Position numbers and translations under genes: made by a program. The notes beneath the pieces were generated by a model. It saw nothing but the letters and a program-made list of their open reading frames with translations. It was not told the origin of the DNA and did no database searches. From NCBI RefSeq assembly GCF_009708075.1, contig NZ_WMBT01000008.1, positions 62,001-126,000 on the forward strand: a DNA stretch of 64,000 bases, read 5' to 3'. Numbering within the stretch: the first letter of the stretch is position 1; each line of letters starts with the position of its first letter. Positions 26,592-34,133 of this stretch are shown one piece after another. The stretch comes from Paracoccus lichenicola. Its GTDB lineage: Bacteria; Pseudomonadota; Alphaproteobacteria; Rhodobacterales; Rhodobacteraceae.

Positions 26592-26618
26592 GGCAAGCCC
26601 CTGCCCTGCCCGCCCTTC

Positions 26619-26635
26619 GGTTTCGCGGCGAAACC
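26619..26635. repeat. parS-like palindrome, copy 1
   Basis: GGTTTCGCGGCGAAACC, an inverted repeat with arms around a central G, directly after the parB stop. The core TTTCGCGGCGAAA recurs at 27670 and 29230, all within the parAB unit, so it is the likely ParB-binding site. Confidence 0.7.
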
Positions 26636-27745
26636 CTATCGTTCCAGCAGCGCCTGGATCTCGACCATCAGGCTGTCCATCAGTTCGTTGTCCAGTGCCC
26701 GGCCTTCCAGCCGCAGCACGTGGGCGTTGCCGTCGCGGGCGCGGCGGATGGTGATGCCGCTGGCGGTCCGGATCGTCAGGTCGTCGATCCAGCCATGCTG
26801 CGCAGGCGGCTTGCCGCGCGGACGGCCGCCCCGGGCGGGGCTGCGGGGCGTGCCCTCCAGTTGCGCCAGGACGGATTCCAGCAGCTGCCACTCCTCCTCG
26901 GCGTCCTCGGGCGCGCCGCCCGACAAGGCCTTGCGCAGCTGTGCCTCGGCCCCGTCCCGCAGGGCGGCCGACAGGCGCAACCCGCGCTTTTCGGTCAGGG
27001 CCTCGGGAAAGCGCAGCATGTCGCCCAGTTCCTCGAAGATCAGGGCGAAGGACCGGACCTTGGACCGCTTGGCCTTGGACCCGGTGGCGAACAGCCGGTT
27101 CACGGCGTCCTCGACATTGGCGAAGGCGCCCTGGTTGGCGGCGATGACGCTGATACGGCCGCGCTCGAAATGGCTCAGTTCCTCGCGGACCTCGTTTTCC
27201 TCGACCATGGCGACGAAGGCGGCATCGGCCTGGGTCCGGGGGCGGACCAAGGCGCGGATGCGGTCGTATTTCGCGTCCCGGGTCAGGTCGCGCAGGGCGC
27301 GCACCGCATGAAGGCGGCGATAGCCCGACAAAAGGCCATAGCGAGGTCCCTGCCCGCTTGCGCCAAGCTCGAACACCTCGATCGGCAGGCGCAGGCCGTT
27401 GGCGGCGATGGACAGGCGCAGTTCCTGCATCTCGTCCTCGCTCATCACCATGCGGTCGCGGATCATCGCGCCCTCGTCGATGCGGTCCACGGGCAGTTCC
27501 AGGATCAGAAGCCCCTGCCCTTCGGCCTGGCGGAACCGTTCCGCATCCGCCTGGTCGCGCAGCCGCGCGGCCCGCGCGTCAGTATCGCCCGCCGTGGCCA
27601 GCGCCGCGCTTTCGGCGGCGACCTGGGCGATCGGCGCCATGCCCGGTCCCAGCAAGGGCCGCCCCGGGGTTTCGCGGCGAAACTGTTCCTCGATCCGGGT
27701 CAATTCGTCGTTGCTGGGGGTTTCCAGCCGCCTGCGCTTAACCAT
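26636..27745 (-). CDS. parB: ParB/RepB-type partition protein
   Basis: 369 residues. The ParB nuclease-like domain spans about 80-200 (LILELPVDRIDEGAMIRDRM, LRLSIAANGLRLPIEVFELG, GLLSGYRRLHAVRALRDL). EENEVREELSHFERGR is the conserved box next to the DNA-binding helices. The C-terminal part holds a dimerisation-like segment (LEGRALDNELMDSLMVEIQA). The start overlaps the end of parA by 8 bases, so they form one operon. A parS-like palindrome lies inside its own 5' coding part, another just after its stop. It should load on those sites and act with ParA to partition the plasmid. Confidence 0.9.
   Translation of the reverse strand: MVKRRRLETPSNDELTRIEEQFRRETPGRPLLGPGMAPIAQVAAESAALATAGDTDARAARLRDQADAERFRQAEGQGLLILELPVDRIDEGAMIRDRMVMSEDEMQELRLSIAANGLRLPIEVFELGASGQGPRYGLLSGYRRLHAVRALRDLTRDAKYDRIRALVRPRTQADAAFVAMVEENEVREELSHFERGRISVIAANQGAFANVEDAVNRLFATGSKAKRSKVRSFALIFEELGDMLRFPEALTEKRGLRLSAALRDGAEAQLRKALSGGAPEDAEEEWQLLESVLAQLEGTPRSPARGGRPRGKPPAQHGWIDDLTIRTASGITIRRARDGNAHVLRLEGRALDNELMDSLMVEIQALLER
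27668..27684. repeat. parS-like palindrome, copy 2 (inside parB)
   Basis: GGTTTCGCGGCGAAACT, the same 13-base core as copy 1, located in the first ~30 codons of parB. It keeps the palindrome despite being coding sequence. Confidence 0.65.
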
Positions 27746-29141
27746 CGTTCTTCTCCTTTCCCGCCTGCTCGGCTTGCTGCATCTGCAGGTCGCGCCACCA
27801 GGTGCCCAGGATCAGCTCCTTCACCTCGGCCCAGGTGCGGTCGAAGGTCTCGCGGCCCCGGACATAGGTGTCGCGGTTGAATTCGCGGTAATCGGCCTCG
27901 TAGATGCCGTTCACCTGCTCGCCCGCCTGGCCCACCATGGCGGTCACTTCCTGGCGGAAGGTGGTCATGAAATCGCCGAAATAGGCCTGGATGACATTGG
28001 CCAGATCCGTCTGCTGGGCGGCATCGAAGCGGGTGATGATGGCGCGCACTGCGTCCCATTCGAACTTCATCTCGGGCAGGCCCTCGCGGCGGCGGGCGGC
28101 GTTCTCGCCCTCCTCGACGCTGGCGAAGGTGGAATAGAGCATGTCGAAGAACCGCCCCGTCGAATCGAATTCCAGGAAGGACGCGCCCAGCGGTACCAGC
28201 AGGATGTCGGCCGCCGCCAGCGCGTTGATCGTCAGATAGCCAAGCGCGGGCGGAGTATCCAGGATGATGATGTCGTAATCGTTGACGATGCGGTCGTTGA
28301 CAAGCGCGTTGCCGAGCGCGTCCCAGAGGGGCCAGCCGCGCAGGCCCATGCGCCAGACCGGCACCTGGAATTCCGCCCAGTAGAGGTTCAGCTGCGCCCC
28401 CAGCAGGTCGATATTGGGCCAGTGGGTCGTCTGGATGATGTCGCGGGCGCTGACCGTCAGCGCCTCGGTCAGGGTCTCGTCGAAGGGCAGGGGGGTCTGG
28501 CCTGCGGCCTCGCGGACCTTGTTTTCCTCTTGCAGGGCCAGGGCATAGTCCTTGGCGATCAGCGGGAATGCGGTGGACCATTCGTCCGGCACCCGGCCGC
28601 CCATGATCGAGGTGAGGCTGCCCTGGCTGTCTAGGTCGATCACCAGCACCTTGTAGCCGTCCAGCGCCGCCGACATCGCCAGATGCGCCGCGGTCGAGGT
28701 CTTGCCGACCCCGCCCTTGAAGTTCGCCACCGCCAGGATCTTGGCGGGCAGCCCTTCGGGGCGCCAGGGGCGGTATTCGCGGCCCGCCGCGCCCTCGGCG
28801 GCGAAATGGGCGCGCAGGCGCAGCACGTCGTCCAGGCTGAACCATTTCGAGTTCCCCTCGCCCGCCCCCTGGGGCAGGTCGGGAAACTTGCGCAGCACGC
28901 GGCGGAAATGGGCAGGCGCCACGGGGATCAGGTAGCGGCAGATCTCCCACGTGGAAAAGCGGCGCAGGCGTTTCTGGCCGTCGGGGGCATAGCCGCGTTC
29001 GGCCAGGTCCTGCCGCCCCCGGGCGGCGAAGGCGGCGGCCTTGGCGAATCGGGCGGTGTCGATCGGATCCGACAACCGCTTCGCCGCCTTCGCCGGGTCG
29101 ATGTTGAAATAGGGGGGCAGGGGATCTTTGCCTGATGACAT
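27738..29141 (-). CDS. parA: ParA-family partition ATPase
   Basis: 467 residues. An N-terminal winged-helix-like part (RRFSTWEICRYLIPVAPAHF) typical of long plasmid ParA proteins precedes the deviant Walker A NFKGGVGKTSTAAHL at about residue 138. VLVIDLDSQGSLTSIMGG and IIILDTPPALGYLTINALAA are the A' and B motifs. ATG 29141 is used because GAGAGTG lies just before it and the longer frame adds an unlikely Arg-rich tail. It is the first gene of the parAB operon, divergent from rep across the iteron region. The N-terminal domain probably autoregulates the operon. Confidence 0.9.
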   Translation of the reverse strand: MSSGKDPLPPYFNIDPAKAAKRLSDPIDTARFAKAAAFAARGRQDLAERGYAPDGQKRLRRFSTWEICRYLIPVAPAHFRRVLRKFPDLPQGAGEGNSKWFSLDDVLRLRAHFAAEGAAGREYRPWRPEGLPAKILAVANFKGGVGKTSTAAHLAMSAALDGYKVLVIDLDSQGSLTSIMGGRVPDEWSTAFPLIAKDYALALQEENKVREAAGQTPLPFDETLTEALTVSARDIIQTTHWPNIDLLGAQLNLYWAEFQVPVWRMGLRGWPLWDALGNALVNDRIVNDYDIIILDTPPALGYLTINALAAADILLVPLGASFLEFDSTGRFFDMLYSTFASVEEGENAARRREGLPEMKFEWDAVRAIITRFDAAQQTDLANVIQAYFGDFMTTFRQEVTAMVGQAGEQVNGIYEADYREFNRDTYVRGRETFDRTWAEVKELILGTWWRDLQMQQAEQAGKEKNDG

Positions 29142-29227
29142 GTTACACTCTCGGCGATGTGCTGCTTTGACGCGATGTCTTCGCGATCTGTTGCACATGA
29201 TCCTGTTTGCCTGAATCGCGCAAGCGA

Positions 29228-29244
29228 GGTTTCGCGGCGAAATC
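29228..29244. repeat. parS-like palindrome, copy 3 (upstream of parA)
   Basis: GGTTTCGCGGCGAAATCC carries the same TTTCGC-G-GCGAAA core and lies ~90 bp upstream of parA, between parA and the origin iterons. Confidence 0.65.
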
Positions 29245-29264
29245 CCCCTGAATGATCCCGAAAA

Positions 29265-29630
29265 GGCATCATGATTTTAGGGATCTTTGATTCTTTAAGG
29301 ATCTTTGCGGGTCGATTTTCCATTTTGCGGCAAGGCATTACTGATGAAACGGCACCCGTTTCCGGGATGGATGGCACCCGTTCACGGGACAAAGGGCATC
29401 CGATTCCGGGACAGGGGGCGCCGATTCGCGGGAAAGGGGGTTTGGGGGTCCAAACAGCCCCGAATGGACTCCGAAAGCCTGCCTCAACCGCTATGCTCAT
29501 CCCGAAAACGGGTTCCTTTGGGGCGCGCGCACCGCCAAGGGTATCCGTTTGCGGGACGTTGCACGGGCAAAAGGCGCAACGCCTTGGTGCCCGGACGGTG
29601 GTTGCCCCCGGGTACCTGTTTGGGGCATGA
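29265..29630. other. plasmid replication origin: AT-rich segment plus 22-bp-spaced iterons
   Basis: An AT-rich segment (29265-29335, with GGATCTTTG at 29281 and 29299) is followed by iterons with the core CCGNTTNCGGGA. Four direct copies start at 29351, 29373, 29395 and 29417, exactly 22 bp apart. An inverted copy lies at 29500-29511 (TCCCGAAAACGG) and a further direct copy at 29540-29557. A degenerate copy is seen near 29611. Two helical turns of spacing upstream of a Rep_3-type initiator is the classic iteron-origin layout; the last copies may also repress rep. Confidence 0.8.
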
Positions 29631-29652
29631 TCGCGAAAACGGGGCAGAGGCG

Positions 29653-30834
29653 ATGGACGACATTCCAAGGGACCAGTTGACCGGCGCGCTGCGCCGCGGC
29701 GCGGTCAAGAAGCACGTGGCGGCGATCCACGTGTCGGGCAAGCTGACGCTGTTGCAGCGCAAGCTGTCGAACGTGCTGCTGCTCAATGCCTATGACACGC
29801 TGACCAGCAGCGCGCGCCACCAGATCGACGCGCGCACCCTGTGCCTGATGATCGGCTACAATTCCAACGACATGGACACGCTGAAGCAATCCCTGCGCGG
29901 CCTGGCCGAGACGGTGGCCGAATGGGACATGCTGGACGAGAAGGGCCAGCAGGAATGGGGGGTCAGCAGCCTGCTGTCCTATGCCAAGCTGAAGGGGGGC
30001 ATTTGCGAATATGCCTATTCCCCGGCCCTGGCGGAAAAGCTGCACGATCCCAAGGTCTTCGCGCTGATCAACCTCAACATCCAGCGCCGCTTCACCAGCG
30101 GGCACGCGCTGGCCTTGTACGAGAACTGCTACCGCTTCGTCAGGACCGGCTCGACGGGCTGGTGGCCCTTGGATCTGTTCCGGCGGCTGATGGGGGTGGA
30201 GGGGTCGGCCTATTACGAGACCTTCAAGCACCTGAACGCCAAGATCATCAAGCCCGCCGTGGCCGAGGTGAACCGCACCAGCAACATCATCGTGACGCCC
30301 GAAACGAAGAAGATGGGCCGGGCCGTCACCGACATCCGCTTTCGCATCGCCGAGAACCCGCAGCTGGCGATCCTGGACATCGACGATGGCGAGGGGGCGC
30401 GCCACGGCCCGGTCTATGCCCGGCTGCGCGCGCTTGGCGTCAGCGACCGGCTGGCGCGCCAATGGCTGACCGCCCATGGCGAGGAGCAGGTGCTGGCCAA
30501 GCTCGCCTATGTCGAGGCGAAGGAGGGGGTGCGCAGCCGCATCGGATACCTCAGCGCGGCGCTGGACGGCGAGGGGGCAGGGGGGGTGCCCGCCTTGGCC
30601 GCGCCGGCGCCCTCGCCCCGGGCGGAACGGCTGCGCCGGATCCTGGACGCGGTGAAGGCACGCACGCCCACGCAGCGCGACGCCGACCGGCGGCTGTTCA
30701 TGAGCCAGCTTCCCGACGCCCGGCTGCGCGACGATTTCGAGCGCCACGGCTGGATGTCGCCGCTGAACGCCGCGCGCATCGCGAATTTCTGGCGCGACAT
30801 GGCGCCCGGGCTGTTCGAGGGGATCGACGGCTAG
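29653..30834 (+). CDS. plasmid replication initiator, Rep_3/RepB family
   Basis: 393 residues. SGKLTLLQRKLSNVLLLNAY, the opening of Rep_3 initiators, lies at ~25-45. It is followed by LCLMIGYNSNDMDTLKQSLR and FTSGHALALYENCYRFVRTG, the first winged helix. The second winged-helix half has YYETFKHLNAKIIKPAVAEV. The C-terminal ~100 residues are low-complexity and Arg/Ala-rich. ATG 29653 is chosen: it follows GAGG, and the open frame upstream runs through the iterons. It should bind the iterons at 29351-29557 and open the AT-rich segment. parA is divergent from it. Confidence 0.9.
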   Translation: MDDIPRDQLTGALRRGAVKKHVAAIHVSGKLTLLQRKLSNVLLLNAYDTLTSSARHQIDARTLCLMIGYNSNDMDTLKQSLRGLAETVAEWDMLDEKGQQEWGVSSLLSYAKLKGGICEYAYSPALAEKLHDPKVFALINLNIQRRFTSGHALALYENCYRFVRTGSTGWWPLDLFRRLMGVEGSAYYETFKHLNAKIIKPAVAEVNRTSNIIVTPETKKMGRAVTDIRFRIAENPQLAILDIDDGEGARHGPVYARLRALGVSDRLARQWLTAHGEEQVLAKLAYVEAKEGVRSRIGYLSAALDGEGAGGVPALAAPAPSPRAERLRRILDAVKARTPTQRDADRRLFMSQLPDARLRDDFERHGWMSPLNAARIANFWRDMAPGLFEGIDG

Positions 30835-30913
30835 GGCCTGCGCGCTGCGGGACGAGCCGGCACGCGGCGAAAGCCGGGGGTGCGGTTCATTGCAGCCGCA
30901 CCCCCTGTCAGCG

Positions 30914-31198
30914 TCAGCCCTGGCTGCTGCCGTTTTCCAGCTCGTCATACTGGCGCCGGGCCAGTTCGGATTCGATGGTGTCGCGGTCGCCTTCGGGCGG
31001 ATCCTCTTGCAGGCGGTGGGCAGGGGTGAAGTCGCCGGTGCTGGCGGTGTCCCCGCCCGAATCGCCGTCCTCGCCGTCCTCGCCGATCTCGGAACTGGCC
31101 TGCCGCCAGTGATCCTCGTGCCGGCCCTGGGGGCGGCCCTGTTCCTCCCACAGCTGGTGGGCGCGTTGCCGGATCCTGTCTTCGCGTTCGGTGGTCAT
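30914..31198 (-). CDS. DUF2934 small stress-associated protein
   Basis: 94 residues. EREDRIRQRAHQLWEEQGRP and QGRHEDHWRQASSEI form the DUF2934 motif (R.RA..LWE..GRP.G....HW..A). The rest is acidic and low-complexity. ATG 31198 starts at MTTEREDR, with GGAG upstream; the open frame continues 36 bases further. A GGAAC-N16-TGTT promoter candidate ends 32 bp before the start. The biochemical role is unknown; the promoter ties it to the sigma factor coded just upstream. Confidence 0.75.
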   Translation of the reverse strand: MTTEREDRIRQRAHQLWEEQGRPQGRHEDHWRQASSEIGEDGEDGDSGGDTASTGDFTPAHRLQEDPPEGDRDTIESELARRQYDELENGSSQG

Positions 31199-31229
31199 GT
31201 CGTCTCCTCCGGTGGACATCCTGCCGCGC

Positions 31230-31254
31230 AACAATCGGCGCGGCGGAATGTTCC
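31230..31254 (-). promoter_or_regulatory. EcfG-type promoter candidate for the DUF2934 gene
   Basis: On the minus strand GGAAC (31254-31250), 16 bases, then TGTT (31233-31230). This is close to the general-stress consensus GGAAC-N16/17-cGTT of alphaproteobacteria and well placed before the ATG at 31198. Confidence 0.65.
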
Positions 31255-31281
31255 AGTCCTTGGAAACGCCTGTCCCGGCGG

Positions 31282-31419
31282 TCAGGGATCCTGCGCGGTA
31301 TGGTCGGCGGGGGACTGCTGCAGGATCACCTTGCGCAACCGCGCCACCAGGATCTGCAACCGTTCGGGGATCCTGTCCTGATCGGTCCCGTCCTTGCGGT
31401 CTTCAAGCTCTGCCGTCAT
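31282..31419 (-). CDS. 45-residue hypothetical protein, possibly NepR-like
   Basis: ATG 31419 to TGA 31282, starting MTAELEDRKDGTDQDRIPER and continuing LQILVARLRKVILQQSP. It is short, charged and amphipathic. The pattern D.IPERL..L...LR recalls the second helix of NepR anti-sigma factors, which are often coded beside EcfG sigma genes. The first NepR helix (LR..Y) is not obvious. Its position between the sigma gene and a DUF2934 stress gene on the same strand supports it as a real gene. The NepR link is speculative. Confidence 0.4.
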   Translation of the reverse strand: MTAELEDRKDGTDQDRIPERLQILVARLRKVILQQSPADHTAQDP

Positions 31420-31546
31420 GCCCCGTGCCTTGCGTCATGCCTTCCATCGGGCATGGTTCATCGCTTCATGACGGCTGAAGGTTACCAAAGCGTTAACGCG
31501 CCCGTTGGATCCCCCCCGATCCGGTGCCGGTGATGGGGGCGCATCC

Positions 31547-32020
31547 TCAGAACTCGGGGTTCAGCATGGTGCGCAGGATGCGGCGGGCGCGGCTGACGCG
31601 GCTCTTGATCGTGCCGATGTCGCAATCCAGGATCACCGCCGCGTTCACGTAGCTTTCCCCCAGGACCGAAATCAGGACCAGCGCCTCGCGGTAATGGGGG
31701 GGCAGCCGGTCCAGCGCCAGCAGCATCTCCTTGTGGCGCAGGTGCCATTCCTGGCTGGGCTGGCTTGCGGGCAGGGCCGAGACGCAGTCGATCTGCCCGG
31801 TCGTCTCGCGCCCCGCCCGCCGGCAGTTGTTGTAGAACCGGCTGCGCATGATCGTGAACAGCCAGGCCCGCAGGTTCGTGCCGGGCCGGTAGCTGTCGGC
31901 ATATTCGATGGCCCGCAGCAGGGTTTCCTGCACCAGGTCGTCGGGGTCCTGGCCCCCCCGGCACAGGCCCCGCGCAAAGGCGCGCAGCGCGGGCAGGTAA
32001 TCCAGGATGTCGTCCGACAT
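31547..32020 (-). CDS. ECF RNA polymerase sigma factor, EcfG-like
   Basis: 157 residues. Region 2 spans ~1-70 (LDYLPALRAFARGLCRGGQD, DDLVQETLLRAIEYADSYRP, GTNLRAWLFTIMRSRFYNNC). Region 4 spans ~95-155 (LALDRLPPHYREALVLISVL, IGTIKSRVSRARRILRTML). The motif DLVQ-T-LRA and RPGTNLRAWLFTIM match the EcfG (general stress) group of alphaproteobacteria. ATG 32020 gives the normal length; ATG 32101 (MAEPMGALDL) would add 27 residues and has GGGGAAA before it, so it cannot be excluded. A candidate own-type promoter lies at 32234-32258, implying autoregulation. Confidence 0.85.
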   Translation of the reverse strand: MSDDILDYLPALRAFARGLCRGGQDPDDLVQETLLRAIEYADSYRPGTNLRAWLFTIMRSRFYNNCRRAGRETTGQIDCVSALPASQPSQEWHLRHKEMLLALDRLPPHYREALVLISVLGESYVNAAVILDCDIGTIKSRVSRARRILRTMLNPEF

Positions 32021-32233
32021 GCCCGCGGCGGGGTGCGGGATGACCCGGCCCGGGCGGGTCCGCGGCGACGCGAGATCCAGGGCACCCATCGGCTCAGCCA
32101 TGCGGTTTCCCCGCTGCCCCGGGGCCGAAGGGACGGCGGGCCGGGGACCTTGCGCCGGCAGGCCGGGCGGCTGGATGCGGGACAACGGCGCTGCGCATGG
32201 ATCCTCCTCCGGCGGGTGGGTTGCGGCGTCCTG

Positions 32234-32258
32234 AACCGTGTGTTCCGGCCATTGTTCC
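32234..32258 (-). promoter_or_regulatory. EcfG-type promoter candidate for the sigma gene
   Basis: Minus strand GGAAC (32258-32254), 16 bases, GGTT (32237-32234). It lies 130-210 bp before the two possible sigma starts and points towards them. It is back-to-back with the catalase promoter at 32359. Confidence 0.65.
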
Positions 32259-32358
32259 CGCAAGGCAGGAAAAATCGACAAATCCCGGCGCCGCCCGGTT
32301 TGCGGAAGGCGGCGGCTGGCCTGCGCCGGTTGATAAAGATTGCCCCGGCGTTCCCCGG

Positions 32359-32383
32359 GGAACAATCGCGCCCCTGCACGGTT
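32359..32383 (+). promoter_or_regulatory. EcfG-type promoter candidate for Mn-catalase
   Basis: GGAAC at 32359-32363, 16 bases, GGTT at 32380-32383, about 88 bp before the catalase ATG. Same motif and spacing as the divergent promoter at 32234-32258. Confidence 0.65.
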
Positions 32384-32470
32384 TTCCTGTCGGGCAGCCG
32401 CCACGAGGCTTGCGGGCTGAAACCGCCCGCTGCCGCAGGCTGGTCTTTCATCCACAACCGGAGCCTTTCG

Positions 32471-33298
32471 ATGTTCTATACCGACAACAAGCTGCAATAT
32501 CCCGTTCGGGTCGAGACCCCCGACCCGCTGTTCGCGCGTGCCCTCCAGCAAGCCATCGGCGGCGTCGAGGGCGAGATCCGCGTGGCCATGCAGTATTTCT
32601 TCCAGGCCTGCGGCGCGCGCGGCAACCCCAAGTTCCGCGACCTGCTGATGAACACCGCAGCCGAGGAACTGGGCCATATCGAGATGCTGGCCACCGCCGT
32701 CGCGATGAACCTGGAAGGCGCCCCCTTGTCGATGAAAGAGGAGATGGTGGCAGGCGACCGCGCCATTGCCGCCGTGATGGGGGGCATGAACCTCAAGAAC
32801 CTGCTGTCGTCGGGCCTGTCGGCGATGCCGGTGGACAGCGACGGGGTGCCCTTCGACATGTCCCACATCTATGCCAGCGGCAACATCGCCGCCGACATGA
32901 CGGCCAACGTGGCCGCCGAAGCCACGGGCCGGACGCTGGCCGTCAGGCTTTACAACATGACGGGCGACGCGGGCATGAAGGACATGCTGCAATACCTGAT
33001 CGCGCGCGACACCATGCACCAGAACCAGTGGCTGGCCGCTCTGGAAGAACTGGGCGGCATGACCGGCGCCTTCCCGATCCCCAACAGCCACCCGCAGGCC
33101 GAGGAAAAGACCGAGTTCAGTTATGCCTATCTGGGCTTCCAGGCCGATGACAGCGCGCCCGTCCCGGGCCGTTGGGGCGAGGGGCCGTCCATCGACGGCA
33201 AGGGCACCTTCACCACCGGCAAGCTGCACCCGTCCGACCAGAAGCCCGACCTGGGCAAGGCCAAGCCGAAAAGCGGCGCGCAAAGCGAACAGATGTAG
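32471..33298 (+). CDS. manganese (non-haem) catalase
   Basis: 275 residues, normal for the family. It decomposes H2O2 at a dinuclear Mn site. The ferritin-like four-helix core has GGVEGEIRVAMQYFFQACG (first Glu ligands), TAAEELGHIEMLATAVAMN (Glu/His ligands) and NVAAEATGRTLAVRLYNMTG with RDTMHQNQWLAALEEL (further Glu and His). The start MFYTDNKLQYPVRVE is the family standard. The C-terminal ~60 residues are a Gly/Pro/Lys-rich tail. It is preceded by a stress-type promoter candidate, divergent from the sigma gene, and followed by a terminator hairpin. Confidence 0.95.
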   Translation: MFYTDNKLQYPVRVETPDPLFARALQQAIGGVEGEIRVAMQYFFQACGARGNPKFRDLLMNTAAEELGHIEMLATAVAMNLEGAPLSMKEEMVAGDRAIAAVMGGMNLKNLLSSGLSAMPVDSDGVPFDMSHIYASGNIAADMTANVAAEATGRTLAVRLYNMTGDAGMKDMLQYLIARDTMHQNQWLAALEELGGMTGAFPIPNSHPQAEEKTEFSYAYLGFQADDSAPVPGRWGEGPSIDGKGTFTTGKLHPSDQKPDLGKAKPKSGAQSEQM

Positions 33299-33312
33299 GC
33301 TGATCCCACGGC

Positions 33313-33334
33313 CCCGCCGGGTTCGTCCGGCGGG
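33313..33334 (+). terminator. rho-independent-type hairpin after Mn-catalase
   Basis: Perfect 8-bp stem CCCGCCGG/CCGGCGGG with loop GTTCGT, followed by CCTTTCC. It lies 15 bp after the catalase stop and before the DUF2243 gene. Confidence 0.65.
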
Positions 33335-33358
33335 CCTTTCCACCCGGAGGAGGGGACG

Positions 33359-34105
33359 ATGGCACGATCTGCCTGGACGCGCTGGACAGTCCTGCTGGGC
33401 TTCGCGCTCGGCGGGTTCTTCGACGGCATCCTGCTGCACCAGATCCTGCAATGGCACCACCTGCTGAGCCTGGTGCCCGGCATGGCCGACCTGCGGGTGC
33501 AGATCCTGTGGGACGGGTATTTCCACGCGCTGATGTACGGCTTGGCCGCGCTGGCGCTGTGGGGGTTGTGGCGCGGGCGGGGGCAGGCGGTGGCCGCGTC
33601 CGCGACGCTTGGCGCGCTGCTGGCGGGCTTTGGCGCCTGGCATGTCATCGATGGAGTCCTGTCGCACTGGCTTCTGGGCATCCACCGGGTCAGGCTGGAC
33701 AGCGCCTTTCCGCTGGCCTGGGATCTGGGCTGGATGGCGGCGTTCGGGCTGGTCCCGATCCTGATCGGCTGGCGGCTGATGCAGCGCCGGGAACGGGGCG
33801 GGCCGCCGCCTGCGGTGCTTGTCTCGGTCCTGGGGCTAGTCGCGGCGCTTGGCGGGATCTGGGCCGCGCAGCCGCCCGCCGGCCAGCCCTTCACCACCAT
33901 CGTCTTCGCCCCCGGCGTCCAGCCCGAGGACGTCCTGGCCCGCGCGGGCTTTTCCGAAGCGCAGGTGGTCTGGATGGATCCCCTGTCGCAGGTGACGGTC
34001 GCGCGGCTGGAGGGGGGCAACCCCTGGGCGCTTTACCTGTCCGGCGCCCTGCTGGTCAGCGGCGCGGGCACGCCCCCCGGCTGCTTCAACTGGACAAAGG
34101 TATGA
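33359..34105 (+). CDS. DUF2243 membrane protein
   Basis: 248 residues. GFALGGFFDGILLHQILQWH and VQILWDGYFHALMYGLAALA are typical of DUF2243, with histidines in the first membrane spans; WHVIDGVLSHWLLGIHRVR is the third signature. Four to five membrane helices are followed by a ~75-residue exported part (AAQPPAGQPFTTIVFAPGVQ ... LYLSGALLVSGAG) that other DUF2243 proteins do not all have. GGAGG is well placed before ATG 33359. The family function is unknown. It lies between the catalase and a beta-lactamase-fold gene, with 28 bp to the latter, so the two are probably co-transcribed. Confidence 0.8.
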   Translation: MARSAWTRWTVLLGFALGGFFDGILLHQILQWHHLLSLVPGMADLRVQILWDGYFHALMYGLAALALWGLWRGRGQAVAASATLGALLAGFGAWHVIDGVLSHWLLGIHRVRLDSAFPLAWDLGWMAAFGLVPILIGWRLMQRRERGGPPPAVLVSVLGLVAALGGIWAAQPPAGQPFTTIVFAPGVQPEDVLARAGFSEAQVVWMDPLSQVTVARLEGGNPWALYLSGALLVSGAGTPPGCFNWTKV

Positions 34106-34133
34106 AGGACACCGACATGACCGGAGGAAACCC

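Noticed and set aside
31547..33685. A 712-residue minus-strand frame that would join the sigma factor to sequence opposite Mn-catalase
   Set aside because: Only its last ~157 residues are the sigma factor. The rest is antisense to the catalase and DUF2243 genes and crosses the divergent promoters.
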